DNA of 64,000 bases from Streptomyces liliiviolaceus (GCF_018070025.1 NZ_JAGPYQ010000002.1:1984001-2048000), one strand, 5' to 3'; counted from the stretch's first letter, positions 25,512 to 34,961 are shown. Made by a program: numbers and translations. Notes: generated from the sequence alone by a model not told the origin.

Positions 25512-26438
25512 ATGACGACGCTACAACCGCCGGCGGCCGCCAAGCCGCGCAAGTCACGGCCTCCGGCACAGGGTGACCGCCGCTCCTGGACGGGGTGGGG
25601 TTTCATCGGTCCCTTCGTGGCCGTGTTCGCCCTCGTCTTCCTGGCACCGATCGCCTACTCGATCTATCTCAGCCTGTTCCGGGACCAGTTGATCGGCGGC
25701 ACCCAGTTCGTCGGCTTCGACAACTACCAGCAGGCGCTGCAGGACGAACGGTTCTGGGACTCGCTCGGCAGGGTCTCGCTCTTCCTCGCCGTCCAGGTGC
25801 CGATCATGCTCTTCATCGGCCTGCTGATCGCCCTCGCGCTGGACAGCGGCCGTCTCTACGGCACGGACTTCTTCCGCATCACGATCTTCCTGCCGTACGC
25901 CGTGCCCGCCGTGGTCGCCACCCTGATGTGGGGCTTCATGTACGGCACCAAGTACGGGCTGGTGGGTGACATCAACAGCGCGTTCGGGGTCACGCTGCCC
26001 GACCCGCTCTCCAGCGATCTGGTGCTGGCCTCCATCGGCAACATCGTGACCTGGGAGTTCATCGGCTACAACATGCTGATCTTCTACTCCGCGCTGAAGG
26101 TCATCCCGAACTCGCTCTACGAGGCCGCGGAGATCGACGGGGCCGGACAGTTCCGGGTCATCACCGCCATCAAGCTCCCCGCCATCCGCGGCGCCCTCGT
26201 GATCGCGACCATCTTCTCGATCATCGGCAGCTTCCAGCTCTTCAACGAGCCGAGCATCCTGCGGCCGCTGGCGCGCAACGCCATCACGACCGACTTCACC
26301 CCGAACTTCTACACGTACTCGCTGTCCTTCAACGGCCAGCAGCACAACTACTCCGCGGCGGTCGCCATCATCATGGGGCTGATCACCATGGTCATCGCCT
26401 ACGTCGTGCAGCTTCGCGGCATGCGCAAGGGAGCGTGA
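25512..26438 (+). CDS. ABC sugar transporter permease (MalF type)
   Basis: A 308-residue inner-membrane permease with six predicted helices. The EAA loop YEAAEIDGAGQFRVITAIKLP, which docks to the ATPase, is in the expected place. The group is the carbohydrate-uptake CUT1 type and it pairs with the next gene. ATG 25512 follows GAGG at 6 nt. No ATPase gene is in the operon; streptomycetes usually use the shared ATPase MsiK encoded elsewhere. Confidence 0.92.
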   Translation: MTTLQPPAAAKPRKSRPPAQGDRRSWTGWGFIGPFVAVFALVFLAPIAYSIYLSLFRDQLIGGTQFVGFDNYQQALQDERFWDSLGRVSLFLAVQVPIMLFIGLLIALALDSGRLYGTDFFRITIFLPYAVPAVVATLMWGFMYGTKYGLVGDINSAFGVTLPDPLSSDLVLASIGNIVTWEFIGYNMLIFYSALKVIPNSLYEAAEIDGAGQFRVITAIKLPAIRGALVIATIFSIIGSFQLFNEPSILRPLARNAITTDFTPNFYTYSLSFNGQQHNYSAAVAIIMGLITMVIAYVVQLRGMRKGA

Positions 26439-26444
26439 CCAGCA

Positions 26445-27410
26445 ATGAGCAGCATGAGCGGCACGAGCAGTTCCGCCACCTCCGCCTCCCCGTCCGCATC
26501 CGCCGCGGCCACCGGTACGACCAGGGCCGTGCCCCGGCTGCGCAAGCGCCGTGAGCACTCCGCCGGGCGCCCGAGGCGCAGCGTCCTGCTGACCGTGCTC
26601 ACCGGTCTGATCCTGGTCTACACCGTGGTTCCGCTGCTGTGGCTGGTGATCAGCGCGACCAAGACCCAGGAGGGGCTCGCCGACTCGTCCGGACTGTGGT
26701 TCGCCGACGACTTCGCCCTCTGGTCCAACATCCACGACACGTTCACGTACCACGACGGCATCTTCGTCCGCTGGCTGCTGAACACGCTGCTGTACGTGGG
26801 ACTCGGGGCCGGCGGTGCCACGTTCCTGGCGATCCTGGGCGGTTACGCGCTGGCCAAGTTCGACTTCCCCGGCAAGCGCGGTGTGTTCGCCGTGGTCATC
26901 GGTGCCGTCGCCGTCCCGGGCACCGCGCTCGCGGTGCCGACCTTCCTGATGTTCAGCAAGATGGGACTGACCGACACCCCGTGGGCGGTCATCATCCCCT
27001 CGCTGGTCTCGCCCTTCGGTCTGTATCTGATGTGGGTCTTCGCCACCGAGGCGATCCCCGTCGAACTGCTGGAGGCCGCCCGGATCGACGGGGCGGGCGA
27101 GGCGCGCACCTTCTTCAAGGTCGCCCTGCCGCTGCTCGCTCCCGGCATCGTGACGGTCCTGCTCTTCACCACGGTCGCGACCTGGAACAACTACTTCCTG
27201 CCGCTGATCATGCTGAAGGACCCCGACTGGTACCCGCTGACCCTGGGTCTGGACGCCTGGAACAACCAGGCCCAGACGATCGGCGGAGACGTGATCTTCA
27301 ACCTGGTGATCACCGGTTCGCTGCTCACCATCGTGCCGCTGATCGCCGCGTTCCTGCTGCTGCAGAAGTACTGGCAGTCCGGCCTCGCCGCCGGAAGCGT
27401 CAAGGAATGA
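26445..27410 (+). CDS. ABC sugar transporter permease (MalG type)
   Basis: A 321-residue permease. The N-terminal 45 residues form a Ser/Ala/Arg-rich cytoplasmic tail; six helices follow. The EAA motif is LEAARIDGAGEARTFFKVAL. It lies 6 nt after the first permease and its stop overlaps a possible ATG of the next frame, so the three transport genes are one transcript. The heterodimer of the two permeases would import the oligosaccharide delivered by the lipoprotein encoded next. Confidence 0.92.
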   Translation: MSSMSGTSSSATSASPSASAAATGTTRAVPRLRKRREHSAGRPRRSVLLTVLTGLILVYTVVPLLWLVISATKTQEGLADSSGLWFADDFALWSNIHDTFTYHDGIFVRWLLNTLLYVGLGAGGATFLAILGGYALAKFDFPGKRGVFAVVIGAVAVPGTALAVPTFLMFSKMGLTDTPWAVIIPSLVSPFGLYLMWVFATEAIPVELLEAARIDGAGEARTFFKVALPLLAPGIVTVLLFTTVATWNNYFLPLIMLKDPDWYPLTLGLDAWNNQAQTIGGDVIFNLVITGSLLTIVPLIAAFLLLQKYWQSGLAAGSVKE

Positions 27411-27493
27411 CGCACCACTCACAGGCCACCACCCCCCAGAGCCGCATTTCCACCCTCACCCTGTCCCGCCCACGAAGAAGTGGAAGCACCTCC

Positions 27494-28834
27494 ATGCGCA
27501 GAACGACCAGCCGCCTGATGCGCGGCCTCGCCGTCCTCTCCGTCCTCGCCCTGGGCGCGACCGCCTGCGGTGGCTCCGACGACGACAGCTCCGGCTCGAA
27601 GCCGGTCTCCTCCGGTGACATCCAGGCGGCCCTCAAGAAGGGCGGCTCGGTCACGGTCTGGGCCTGGGAGCCCACGCTGAAGACGGTCGCCGCCGACTTC
27701 CAGAAGAAGTACCCCAAGGTCAAGATCAACCTCGTCGCCGAGCGGTCGGGCGACAAGCACTACACCGCGCTGTCGAACGCCATCTCGGCCGAGAAGGGCG
27801 TTCCCGACGTCGCGCAGGTCGAGTACTTCGCGCTCGGGCAGTACGCCCTGACCAAGGGGCTCAGCGACCTGGCCCCCTACGGCGCCGACAAGCTGAAGTC
27901 CAAGTACACCGCCGGCCCGTGGAACGCCGTGACCCAGGGCAGCGACAAGGTCTGGGGCCTGCCCATGGACTCGGGCCCCATGGCGCTGTACTACAACAAG
28001 AAGGTCTTCGACAAGTACAAGATCGCGGTGCCGACCACCTGGGACGAGTACGTCGAGGCGGCCCGCAAGCTGCACAAGGCCGACCCGAAGGTCTACATCG
28101 CCAACGACGCGGGCGACGCCGGCTTCACCACCAGCATGCTGTGGCAGGCCGGTTCGCGTCCCTACAAGGTCGACGGCACCAAGGTGAGCGTCGACTTCTC
28201 CGACGCGGGCGCCAAGAAGTACACGGACACCTGGCAGAAGCTGATCGACGAGAAGCTCCTCGCGCCGATCAACGGCTGGACCGACGACTGGTACAAGGGC
28301 CTGGGCGACGGCACCATCGCCACCCTCGCCAGCGGTGCCTGGATGCCCGCCAACTTCGTCACCGGCGTCCCGAACGCCGCCGGTGACTGGCGCGCGGCGC
28401 CCATGCCGGCCTGGACCAAGGGCGACAAGGCGAGCGCGGAGAACGGCGGCAGCTCGCTGACCCTGCCCGAGCTCGGCAAGAACAAGGAACTCGCCTACGC
28501 CTTCGTCGAGTACGCCAACTCCGGCGCCGGTGTGCAGAGCCGGGTCAAGGAGGGCGCCTTCCCGGCGACCAACGCGGAGCTCCAGGCGGACTCGTTCCTC
28601 AACACCGAGTTCGAGTACTTCGGCGGCCAGAAGGCCAACGAGATCTTCGCGGACTCCGCCGCCAACGTCGCCGACGACTGGTCGTACCTGCCCTTCCAGC
28701 AGTACGCCAACTCGATCTTCAACGACACCGTCGGCAAGGCCTACGTCGGCAACACCAAGCTCACCGATGGCCTGAAGTCCTGGCAGGACGCCTCCGTCAA
28801 GTACGGCAAGGAGCAGGGCTTCACCGTCGAGTAG
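27494..28834 (+). CDS. Extracellular sugar-binding lipoprotein
   Basis: A 446-residue lipoprotein of the CUT1 solute-binding family. The signal peptide MRRTTSRLMRGLAVLSVLAL ends in a lipobox GATAC, lipidated at C25, followed by GGSDDDSSGS. The mature part is a typical binding protein (VTVWAWEP, KGVPDVAQVEYFALGQYA, WGLPMDSGPMALYYNKKVFDK in pieces). ATG 27494 fits the short signal peptide. An upstream ATG at 27407 overlaps the previous stop but would add 29 residues before the signal. The ligand is probably a beta-galacto-oligosaccharide, given the GH42 and GH30 genes beside it. Confidence 0.9.
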   Translation: MRRTTSRLMRGLAVLSVLALGATACGGSDDDSSGSKPVSSGDIQAALKKGGSVTVWAWEPTLKTVAADFQKKYPKVKINLVAERSGDKHYTALSNAISAEKGVPDVAQVEYFALGQYALTKGLSDLAPYGADKLKSKYTAGPWNAVTQGSDKVWGLPMDSGPMALYYNKKVFDKYKIAVPTTWDEYVEAARKLHKADPKVYIANDAGDAGFTTSMLWQAGSRPYKVDGTKVSVDFSDAGAKKYTDTWQKLIDEKLLAPINGWTDDWYKGLGDGTIATLASGAWMPANFVTGVPNAAGDWRAAPMPAWTKGDKASAENGGSSLTLPELGKNKELAYAFVEYANSGAGVQSRVKEGAFPATNAELQADSFLNTEFEYFGGQKANEIFADSAANVADDWSYLPFQQYANSIFNDTVGKAYVGNTKLTDGLKSWQDASVKYGKEQGFTVE

Positions 28835-28868
28835 ACGAGCCCAGCCCCCACCGCCTCCCCCAGGTCCT

Positions 28869-28903
28869 GCCGTCGCGTTCCCGTCCACCGGGAACGCGAC
28901 GGC
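28869..28903 (+). terminator. Intra-operon stem-loop between the binding protein and GH42 genes
   Basis: A perfect 15-bp inverted repeat (28869-28883 / 28889-28903) with a 5-nt loop lies between two co-directional genes. It may act as a partial terminator or 3'-end stabiliser, keeping the abundant lipoprotein mRNA above that of the enzyme gene. Confidence 0.7.
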
Positions 28904-28933
28904 GGGCCCCAGTGCAACCCCGGAAGGACCACG

Positions 28934-30976
28934 ATGATCTCCACCCTCCTGTCCCAGCTGGACGGGCCGGACGGTGACCGCACCCCGCGTCTCGCGTACG
29001 GCGCCGACTACAACCCCGAGCAGTGGCCTCGCGAGGTGTGGGAGGAGGACGTCCGGCTGATGCAGGAGGCCGGCGTCAACCTGGTCTCCGTGGGGATCTT
29101 CTCCTGGGCCCGCATCCAGCCGGACCGGGACCAGTGGGACTTCGCCTGGCTCGACGAGGTCATGGACCTCCTGCACGCGGGCGGCATCGGCGTCGACCTG
29201 GCCACCGCCACCGCGTCCCCGCCGCCCTGGCTCACCACCGCGCACCCGGAGATCCTGCCGGTGACCGCCTCCGGTGAGACGGTGTGGCCGGGGGCGCGCC
29301 AGCACTGGCGTCCCACCTCGCCCGTCTTCCGCGACCACGCGCTGCGCCTGGTACGCACGATGGCCGAGCGGTACGCGAACCACCCGGCGCTGGTGGCCTG
29401 GCACGTCTCGAACGAGCTGGGCTGCCACAACATCTACGACTACTCGGACGACGCGGCCCACGCCTTCCGCGACTGGCTGCGCGCCCGCTACACCACCCTC
29501 GACGCCCTCAACCACGCCTGGGGCACGGCCTTCTGGTCGCAGCGGTACAGCGACTGGGGGCAGATCCTGCCGCCCCGGCTGGCCGGCTCCCACCCCAACC
29601 CCACGCAGCAGCTCGACTTCAAGCGCTTCTCCTCCGACGCGCTGAAGGAGTACCTGATCGCGGAGCGGGAGGTACTGCGGGAGATCACGCCGAACGTGCC
29701 GGTCACCACCAACTTCATGGTGATGGGCAACACCAAGGGCATGAACTACCCCGACTGGGCGGGCGAGATCGACTTCGTCTCCAACGACCACTACGTCCAC
29801 CCGGGCCCGCAGGACCGCGACGAGCTGTCCTTCTCCGCCAACCTCACCAGCGGGATAGCGGGCGGGCAGCCGTGGTTCCTGATGGAGCACTCCACCAGCG
29901 CGGTCAACTGGCAGCCCGTCAACGTGGCCAAGCGGCCGGGCGACCTGGCCCGCGACTCGCTGCTGCACGTCGCCCACGGCGCCGACGCCGTGTGCTTCTT
30001 CCAGTGGCGCCAGTCGGCGGCGGGCGCCGAGAAGTACCACTCCGCGATGGTGCCGCACGCCGGCGCCGACAGCGAGGTCTTCCGCGCGGTCGTCGAACTG
30101 GGGCAGACCCTCAAGGCGCTGGCACCGGTCGCGGGCTCCGAGCGCGAACCGGCCCGCGTGGGCATCGTCTACGACTGGGAGTCGTGGTGGGCGAGCGAGC
30201 AGGACTCGCACCCCACCGCCCTCCTCGACTACCGCCAGGAGGCCCTGGACTGGTACTCGGCGCTGCACACCCTCGGCATCCGCGCCGACGTGGTGACCAC
30301 CACGACCGACCTCGACCGGTACGACGTCCTGATCACCCCGGTGCTGCACGTGGTCCCGGCCCCGCTCGCCAAGGAGCTCACGCGGTACGCGGAGGCCGGC
30401 GGCCACCTCGTCACCACGTACTTCTCGGGCGTCGTCGACGAGAACGACCACGTCTGGCTCGGCGGTCACCCGGGCGCCCTGCGTGACCTGCTCGGCATCC
30501 GCATCGAGGAGTTCGGGCCGCTGCTCGACGGTGACTCCGTGGAGCTGGACGGCGCCGCCACGGGCACCCTGTGGACCGACCGGATCGACGTCACCGACCC
30601 CGCGGTAAAGGTGCTGGCGCACTACCGCAGCGGCGCGTACGCCGGGCGGCCCGCGGTCACCCGCCGTGCGGTGGGCCAGGGTTCGGCCGCGTACGTCTCC
30701 ACCCGGCTCGGTGCCGAAGGGCTCGCCGGGCTGCTGCCCGCGCTGCTCGGCCCGGCGGGCGTCGAGAGCGAACTGCCCGCCGAGGCACGGGGATCGGTCG
30801 AGCAGACCGTGCGCCGCGGCCCCGACGGCCGTTTCCTGTTCCTGGTCAACCGGACCGACGAGGACGTGACCCTGACGTCTCTCGCCGGAGAGGTCCTGGT
30901 GGGCGGCACCGACGCCGGGGGCGGTCTCGTCCTCGGGCCCCGGGGTGTCGCCGTGGTGCGCCGGCCCAGCGCCTGA
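28934..30976 (+). CDS. GH42 beta-galactosidase
   Basis: A 680-residue intracellular glycoside hydrolase with no signal peptide. It has the GH42 opening YGADYNPEQWPREVWEEDV, the general acid/base E161 in HVSNELGCHN and the nucleophile E318 in FLMEHSTSAVNW. The full three-domain length (barrel, trimerisation domain, C-terminal beta domain) is present. GH42 enzymes release galactose from short beta-galactosides, especially beta-1,6- and beta-1,3-linked oligosaccharides from arabinogalactan. It would degrade what the ABC system imports. An ATG is preceded by GGAAGGACCACG, a fair ribosome site. Confidence 0.94.
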   Translation: MISTLLSQLDGPDGDRTPRLAYGADYNPEQWPREVWEEDVRLMQEAGVNLVSVGIFSWARIQPDRDQWDFAWLDEVMDLLHAGGIGVDLATATASPPPWLTTAHPEILPVTASGETVWPGARQHWRPTSPVFRDHALRLVRTMAERYANHPALVAWHVSNELGCHNIYDYSDDAAHAFRDWLRARYTTLDALNHAWGTAFWSQRYSDWGQILPPRLAGSHPNPTQQLDFKRFSSDALKEYLIAEREVLREITPNVPVTTNFMVMGNTKGMNYPDWAGEIDFVSNDHYVHPGPQDRDELSFSANLTSGIAGGQPWFLMEHSTSAVNWQPVNVAKRPGDLARDSLLHVAHGADAVCFFQWRQSAAGAEKYHSAMVPHAGADSEVFRAVVELGQTLKALAPVAGSEREPARVGIVYDWESWWASEQDSHPTALLDYRQEALDWYSALHTLGIRADVVTTTTDLDRYDVLITPVLHVVPAPLAKELTRYAEAGGHLVTTYFSGVVDENDHVWLGGHPGALRDLLGIRIEEFGPLLDGDSVELDGAATGTLWTDRIDVTDPAVKVLAHYRSGAYAGRPAVTRRAVGQGSAAYVSTRLGAEGLAGLLPALLGPAGVESELPAEARGSVEQTVRRGPDGRFLFLVNRTDEDVTLTSLAGEVLVGGTDAGGGLVLGPRGVAVVRRPSA

Positions 30977-31062
30977 CCGCACCCGCTCCGCCCTCCCCGC
31001 ACCCCTCCCCCGCACCTCCGCATTCCACCGCGCAGCGACCACACCTCAGTTGGGAGCACACG

Positions 31063-33117
31063 ATGGCACGCCGTACCCGCAGCAGACGTCTCCTCGGAGC
31101 CGCCGGACTCACCGCGCTGGCCACCGGGGCCGCCCTCACCCTGGCGCCCCCGTCCACCGCGCAGGCCCCGGCGGCGGACATCCCGTCGGTCACCGTCCGG
31201 CCCGACCCCTCGTACGCACAGCAGAAGTTCGAGGGGTGGGGCACCAGCCTGGTCTGGTTCGCCAACGTGACCGGCGGCTATCCGAAAGAGATACGCGAGA
31301 AGCTCGCGAAGCTCCTCTTCGGGGACGACGGACTGGCGCTGAACATCGCCCGGTACAACATCGGCGGTGGCAACGCCCCGGACGTCGAGGACTATCTGCG
31401 GGCCGGTGGTGCGGTGGAGGGCTGGTGGCGGGCGCCGGCCGGCACCACCCGCGAGGACACCGACTGGTGGAGCGCCGACGATCCGGCCGACTGGAACAAG
31501 GACGCCGACGCCACCCAGCGCTGGTGGGTCGACCGGATCAAGGACGACATCGACCACTGGGAGACGTTCAGCAACTCCCCGCCGTGGTTCATGACGAAGA
31601 GCGGCTATGTGTCGGGCGGCTTCGACGCCACCGAGGACCAGCTCAAGACGGAGTCCGTGGACGACTTCGCCGCCTATCTGGCGGGTGCCACCAGGCGACT
31701 TGAGAAGGCCGAGGGCATCGAGGTCGACACCGTCGACCCGTTCAACGAGCCGAACACCACCTACTGGAGCACCCGGCTGGGCGCCGACGGCGAGCCCGTC
31801 GGCGGCCGTCAGGAAGGGGCGCACATCGGCCCCGGGCTCCAGCAGAAGGTGATCGCCGCCCTGGCCCCGGCGCTGAAGAAGGCGAAGACCAGGGCGGAGA
31901 TCTCGGCGATGGACGAGACCAACCCGTCCATCTTCGCGACGAACTGGAACACCTACCCGCAGGAAGTGCGGGACCTGGTCGGCCAGTTGAACGTGCACAC
32001 CTACGGCACCGGCCAGCGCACCACCGTACGGGACCTGGCGAAGGCGGCCGACAAGCCGCTGTGGCAGAGCGAGGTCGAGGGCGACTGGGGCGACGGGCAG
32101 AGCTTCACAGACATGCGTCCGGGCCTGGGTCTCGCCCAGCGCATCGTCGACGATCTGCGTGAACTGGAGCCCAGGGCCTGGGTGTTCTGGCAGCCCGTCG
32201 AGGACTACGACAACATGAAGCCGGGCGGCGAGTCCGCCAAGGGCGGCAACTGGGGCAGCATCCAGCTCTCGTTCGGCTGCACCTCGAAGGACACCCTGAA
32301 GTCGTGCCCCGTCTACACGAACACGAAGTTCGACACGGCCCGCAACTTTACGCACTACATCAAGCCCGGTGACCGGCTGATCAAGACGGACGACACGTCG
32401 AGCGCCGCCGCCGTCGCCAAGAAGGGCGACAGGGCGACGGTCGTCCACGTCAACAGCACCACCGAGTCCCGTACCGTCACGGTCGATCTGTCGAAGTTCG
32501 GCAAGGTCGGCCGCAACGCCACCGTCACCCCCGTCGTCACCAGCGTCGACGGCAAACTGGAGCGCCACAGGGCCATCGAGGTCGGCGACCGCAGGGCCAC
32601 CTTCACCGTGCCCGCCCAGTCCGTGACCTCCTTCCTGGTCAAGGGCGTCTCGGGGGTCGCGGAGGACGCCGCCGAACTGCGCAAGGGCCACTCCTACGCG
32701 CTGACCGGCGTCCAGAGCGGCAAGGCCCTCACGGTCGCCGACAACGGCACGGGCCTCGTCATCAGAAGCGCGACGGCCGACGCGCCCGGTCAGCAGTGGA
32801 AGCTGCGCCAGATATCCGGCGACACGGGCAACCGCCAGCGGTACGTGTTCAGCAACCCGGTGGAGGGCAAGCGGCTGGCCGTGCGTGACGGCGCCCCGGT
32901 GCTGGAGGCCGACACCGGCCCACGCGACCGGGCCACCCAGTGGATCATGTCGTCGACCGGCGACGGCACCTGGACCCTCGTCAACGCGGCCACCGGACGG
33001 CTCCTCGAAGTCGGCGGCCAGGCCACGAACGAGGGCGCGGCCGTGACGCTGTGGACACCCAACTCCGGTGCCAACCAGCGCTGGAAGGTCGCGGAGGTGG
33101 CCAACCCGGCCGCCTAG
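31063..33117 (+). CDS. Secreted GH30 glycosidase (probable endo-beta-1,6-galactanase) with ricin-type lectin domain
   Basis: A 684-residue exported protein with a signal peptide (1-34, RRTRSRRLL then a hydrophobic core, cleavage near AQA). A (beta/alpha)8 domain of the GH30 type spans ~42-400, with the acid/base E229 in DPFNEPNTTYW and the nucleophile probably E337 in WQSEVEGDWG. A beta-sandwich follows to ~530. A ricin-B/CBM13-like domain occupies ~545-684, with QxW motifs (QQWKLRQ, QWIMSS, QRWKVAE). The long NEP-containing subgroup with this lectin matches endo-beta-1,6-galactanases described from Streptomyces, although the GH30 subfamily cannot be fixed by eye. The gene follows the GH42 gene by 86 nt. 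The enzyme would cut beta-1,6-galactan side chains of arabinogalactan-protein outside the cell. Confidence 0.85.
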   Translation: MARRTRSRRLLGAAGLTALATGAALTLAPPSTAQAPAADIPSVTVRPDPSYAQQKFEGWGTSLVWFANVTGGYPKEIREKLAKLLFGDDGLALNIARYNIGGGNAPDVEDYLRAGGAVEGWWRAPAGTTREDTDWWSADDPADWNKDADATQRWWVDRIKDDIDHWETFSNSPPWFMTKSGYVSGGFDATEDQLKTESVDDFAAYLAGATRRLEKAEGIEVDTVDPFNEPNTTYWSTRLGADGEPVGGRQEGAHIGPGLQQKVIAALAPALKKAKTRAEISAMDETNPSIFATNWNTYPQEVRDLVGQLNVHTYGTGQRTTVRDLAKAADKPLWQSEVEGDWGDGQSFTDMRPGLGLAQRIVDDLRELEPRAWVFWQPVEDYDNMKPGGESAKGGNWGSIQLSFGCTSKDTLKSCPVYTNTKFDTARNFTHYIKPGDRLIKTDDTSSAAAVAKKGDRATVVHVNSTTESRTVTVDLSKFGKVGRNATVTPVVTSVDGKLERHRAIEVGDRRATFTVPAQSVTSFLVKGVSGVAEDAAELRKGHSYALTGVQSGKALTVADNGTGLVIRSATADAPGQQWKLRQISGDTGNRQRYVFSNPVEGKRLAVRDGAPVLEADTGPRDRATQWIMSSTGDGTWTLVNAATGRLLEVGGQATNEGAAVTLWTPNSGANQRWKVAEVANPAA

Positions 33118-33145
33118 CGGCCGCGTTGTCCGTGATCCCGTTCCC

Positions 33146-33151
33146 TACGAT
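33146..33151 (+). promoter_or_regulatory. Candidate -10 box (TACGAT) for leaderless pmt transcript
   Basis: TACGAT ends 6 nt before the pmt GTG start and no ribosome site is present, so the mRNA may begin at the start codon. A possible -35, TTGTCC at 33126, has a spacer of only 14 nt. Confidence 0.45.
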
Positions 33152-33157
33152 GACCCG

Positions 33158-34900
33158 GTGACCAGTGACACCGCGTCGGAGCCGGGCTTCGCAGCCGGCT
33201 CCGACGCCGACGCGCGTACGAAGACCGTGCACCCGGAACCCGGCGCCTGGGCGGAGCGGTTGCGCCGCTTCGGGTTCGTGGCGCTCCCGCGCACCGACAC
33301 CCGGGATCTCCTCGTTCCGCCGTTCCCGGAGCCCGGTACCCGCTTCGGGGAGGCCCTCGGTCTCGGCCCGGTGGCGGCCCACCGGCTCGCCAGGGCCATG
33401 GGCTGGCTGGGCCCGCTCCTGGTGGCCGCCCTGGCGGGAGCGATCCGCTTCTGGCATCTCGGCCGCCCCCGGCGTCTCGTCTTCGACGAGACGTACTACG
33501 CCAAGGACGCCTGGTCGCTGCTCCGGCTCGGTTACGAGGGCACCTGGCCGGACCGCAAGGTCGCCGACCCGCAGGTTCTCGCGGACCCTCAGGTGATCCC
33601 GCTCTCCGACGCCGGGGCCTTCGTCGCGCATCCGCCGCTGGGCAAGTGGGTGATCGCCGTCGGCGAGTGGATGTTCGGCCTCGATCCGTTCGGCTGGCGC
33701 TTCATGGTGGCGCTGCTCGGCACGCTGTCGGTGCTGATGCTGTGCCGGACTGGCCGCAGGCTGTTCCGTTCGACGACGCTGGGCTGTCTGGCCGGATTGC
33801 TGATGGCCCTGGACGGCCTGCACTTCGTGATGAGCCGCATGGCGCTGCTCGACCTCGTCGTCATGTTCTTCGTGCTGGCGGCGTTCGGCGCCCTGCTCAT
33901 CGACCGCGACCGGGCCCGGGCCCGTCTCGCGGCGGGTCTGCCGGTGGACGAGGACGGCTTCGCGGGCCCCGACGCTGACACGGCCGAACGGGTGGGCACG
34001 GGCGTACGGCCGTGGCGTGTCGCGGCCGGGCTCCTCCTCGGCCTGGCCGCCGCCTGCAAGTGGAACGGCCTCTATTTCCTGGCCTTCTTCCTGGTGATAA
34101 CCCTGCTGTGGGACGTCGGCTCACGCCGCGTCGCCGGGGCCCGTCGGCCGTACCTCGCCGTGCTGCGCAAGGACGCCGGCTGGTCGGTACTGTCCGTGGT
34201 GCCGGTGGCCGTGGCCGCCTATCTCGCCACCTGGACCGGCTGGTTCCTGTCCGACGGCGGCTGGGGGCGGCACTGGGCGGAGGGCCGCGGTGGCCCGTGG
34301 TCATGGATACCGGCCGCCCTGCGCAGCCTGTGGCACTACGAGAGCCGGGTCTACGACTTCAACGTGGGACTCAGCTCGCCGCACCCGTACGAGTCGAATC
34401 CCTGGAGCTGGCTGGTGCAGGGCCGTCCGGTGGCCTACGCGTACGAGACGGACTTCGTCCAGGACGGCTGTCGCACGGCCTCGGGCTGTTCCCGGGCGGT
34501 CCTCGCGCTGGGCACACCGCTGCTGTGGTGGTCCGCGTGTCTGGCGCTGCTGTATCTGCTCTTCCGGTGGGCCCTGCGCCGCGACTGGCGGGCGGGGGCC
34601 GTCCTGTGCGGGGTGGCGGCGGGCTATCTGCCGTGGTTCCACTACCAGGACCGTACGATCTTCGCCTTCTACGCGGTCGTCCTCGTGCCGTTCCTGTGCC
34701 TGGCGGTCGCGATGGCGATGGGCGCGCTGGTGGGGCCACCGGGGACGGCCGGCGGACGCAGGACGCTGGGGACGGTCGCTGCGGGGGCCGTGGTGCTACT
34801 GATCGTCTGGAACTTCGTCTACTTCTTCCCGATCTACTCGGGCGCGACGATCCCGTACTCGGAGTGGCACTCCAGGATGTGGTTCGACACCTGGGTATGA
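33158..34900 (+). CDS. pmt: Protein O-mannosyltransferase (GT39)
   Basis: A 580-residue polytopic membrane enzyme. The first external loop carries the catalytic acidic pair in LVFDETYYAKDAWSLL; about 11 helices follow, and the sequence HPPLGKWVIAVGEW and the C-terminal PIYSGATIPYSEWHSRMWF are characteristic of bacterial Pmt. It transfers mannose from polyprenyl-phosphate-mannose to Ser/Thr of exported proteins during Sec secretion. In S. coelicolor this gene is required for phage phiC31 infection and full antibiotic resistance. GTG 33158 is chosen because the shorter open frame upstream overlaps the GH30 gene. It is not part of the sugar operon and seems to have its own promoter. Confidence 0.92.
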   Translation: MTSDTASEPGFAAGSDADARTKTVHPEPGAWAERLRRFGFVALPRTDTRDLLVPPFPEPGTRFGEALGLGPVAAHRLARAMGWLGPLLVAALAGAIRFWHLGRPRRLVFDETYYAKDAWSLLRLGYEGTWPDRKVADPQVLADPQVIPLSDAGAFVAHPPLGKWVIAVGEWMFGLDPFGWRFMVALLGTLSVLMLCRTGRRLFRSTTLGCLAGLLMALDGLHFVMSRMALLDLVVMFFVLAAFGALLIDRDRARARLAAGLPVDEDGFAGPDADTAERVGTGVRPWRVAAGLLLGLAAACKWNGLYFLAFFLVITLLWDVGSRRVAGARRPYLAVLRKDAGWSVLSVVPVAVAAYLATWTGWFLSDGGWGRHWAEGRGGPWSWIPAALRSLWHYESRVYDFNVGLSSPHPYESNPWSWLVQGRPVAYAYETDFVQDGCRTASGCSRAVLALGTPLLWWSACLALLYLLFRWALRRDWRAGAVLCGVAAGYLPWFHYQDRTIFAFYAVVLVPFLCLAVAMAMGALVGPPGTAGGRRTLGTVAAGAVVLLIVWNFVYFFPIYSGATIPYSEWHSRMWFDTWV

Positions 34901-34924
34901 CCGGTCGGGCGGGGCCACGACGTG

Positions 34925-34961
34925 CGGACCGCACGGCGACAAGGCGTCACCGTGCGGTCCG
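34925..34961. terminator. Terminator hairpin downstream of pmt
   Basis: A 16-bp stem (34925-34940 / 34946-34961) with one G-T pair and a 5-nt loop (AAGGC) lies 24 nt after pmt and 70 nt beyond the end of the converging small gene, so it can serve both. Confidence 0.8.

Noticed and set aside
27419..31042. 1207-codon minus-strand open frame over the binding protein and GH42 genes
   Set aside because: It is low in complexity (Val/Gly/Arg/Asp rich) and opposite genes with clear catalytic motifs.
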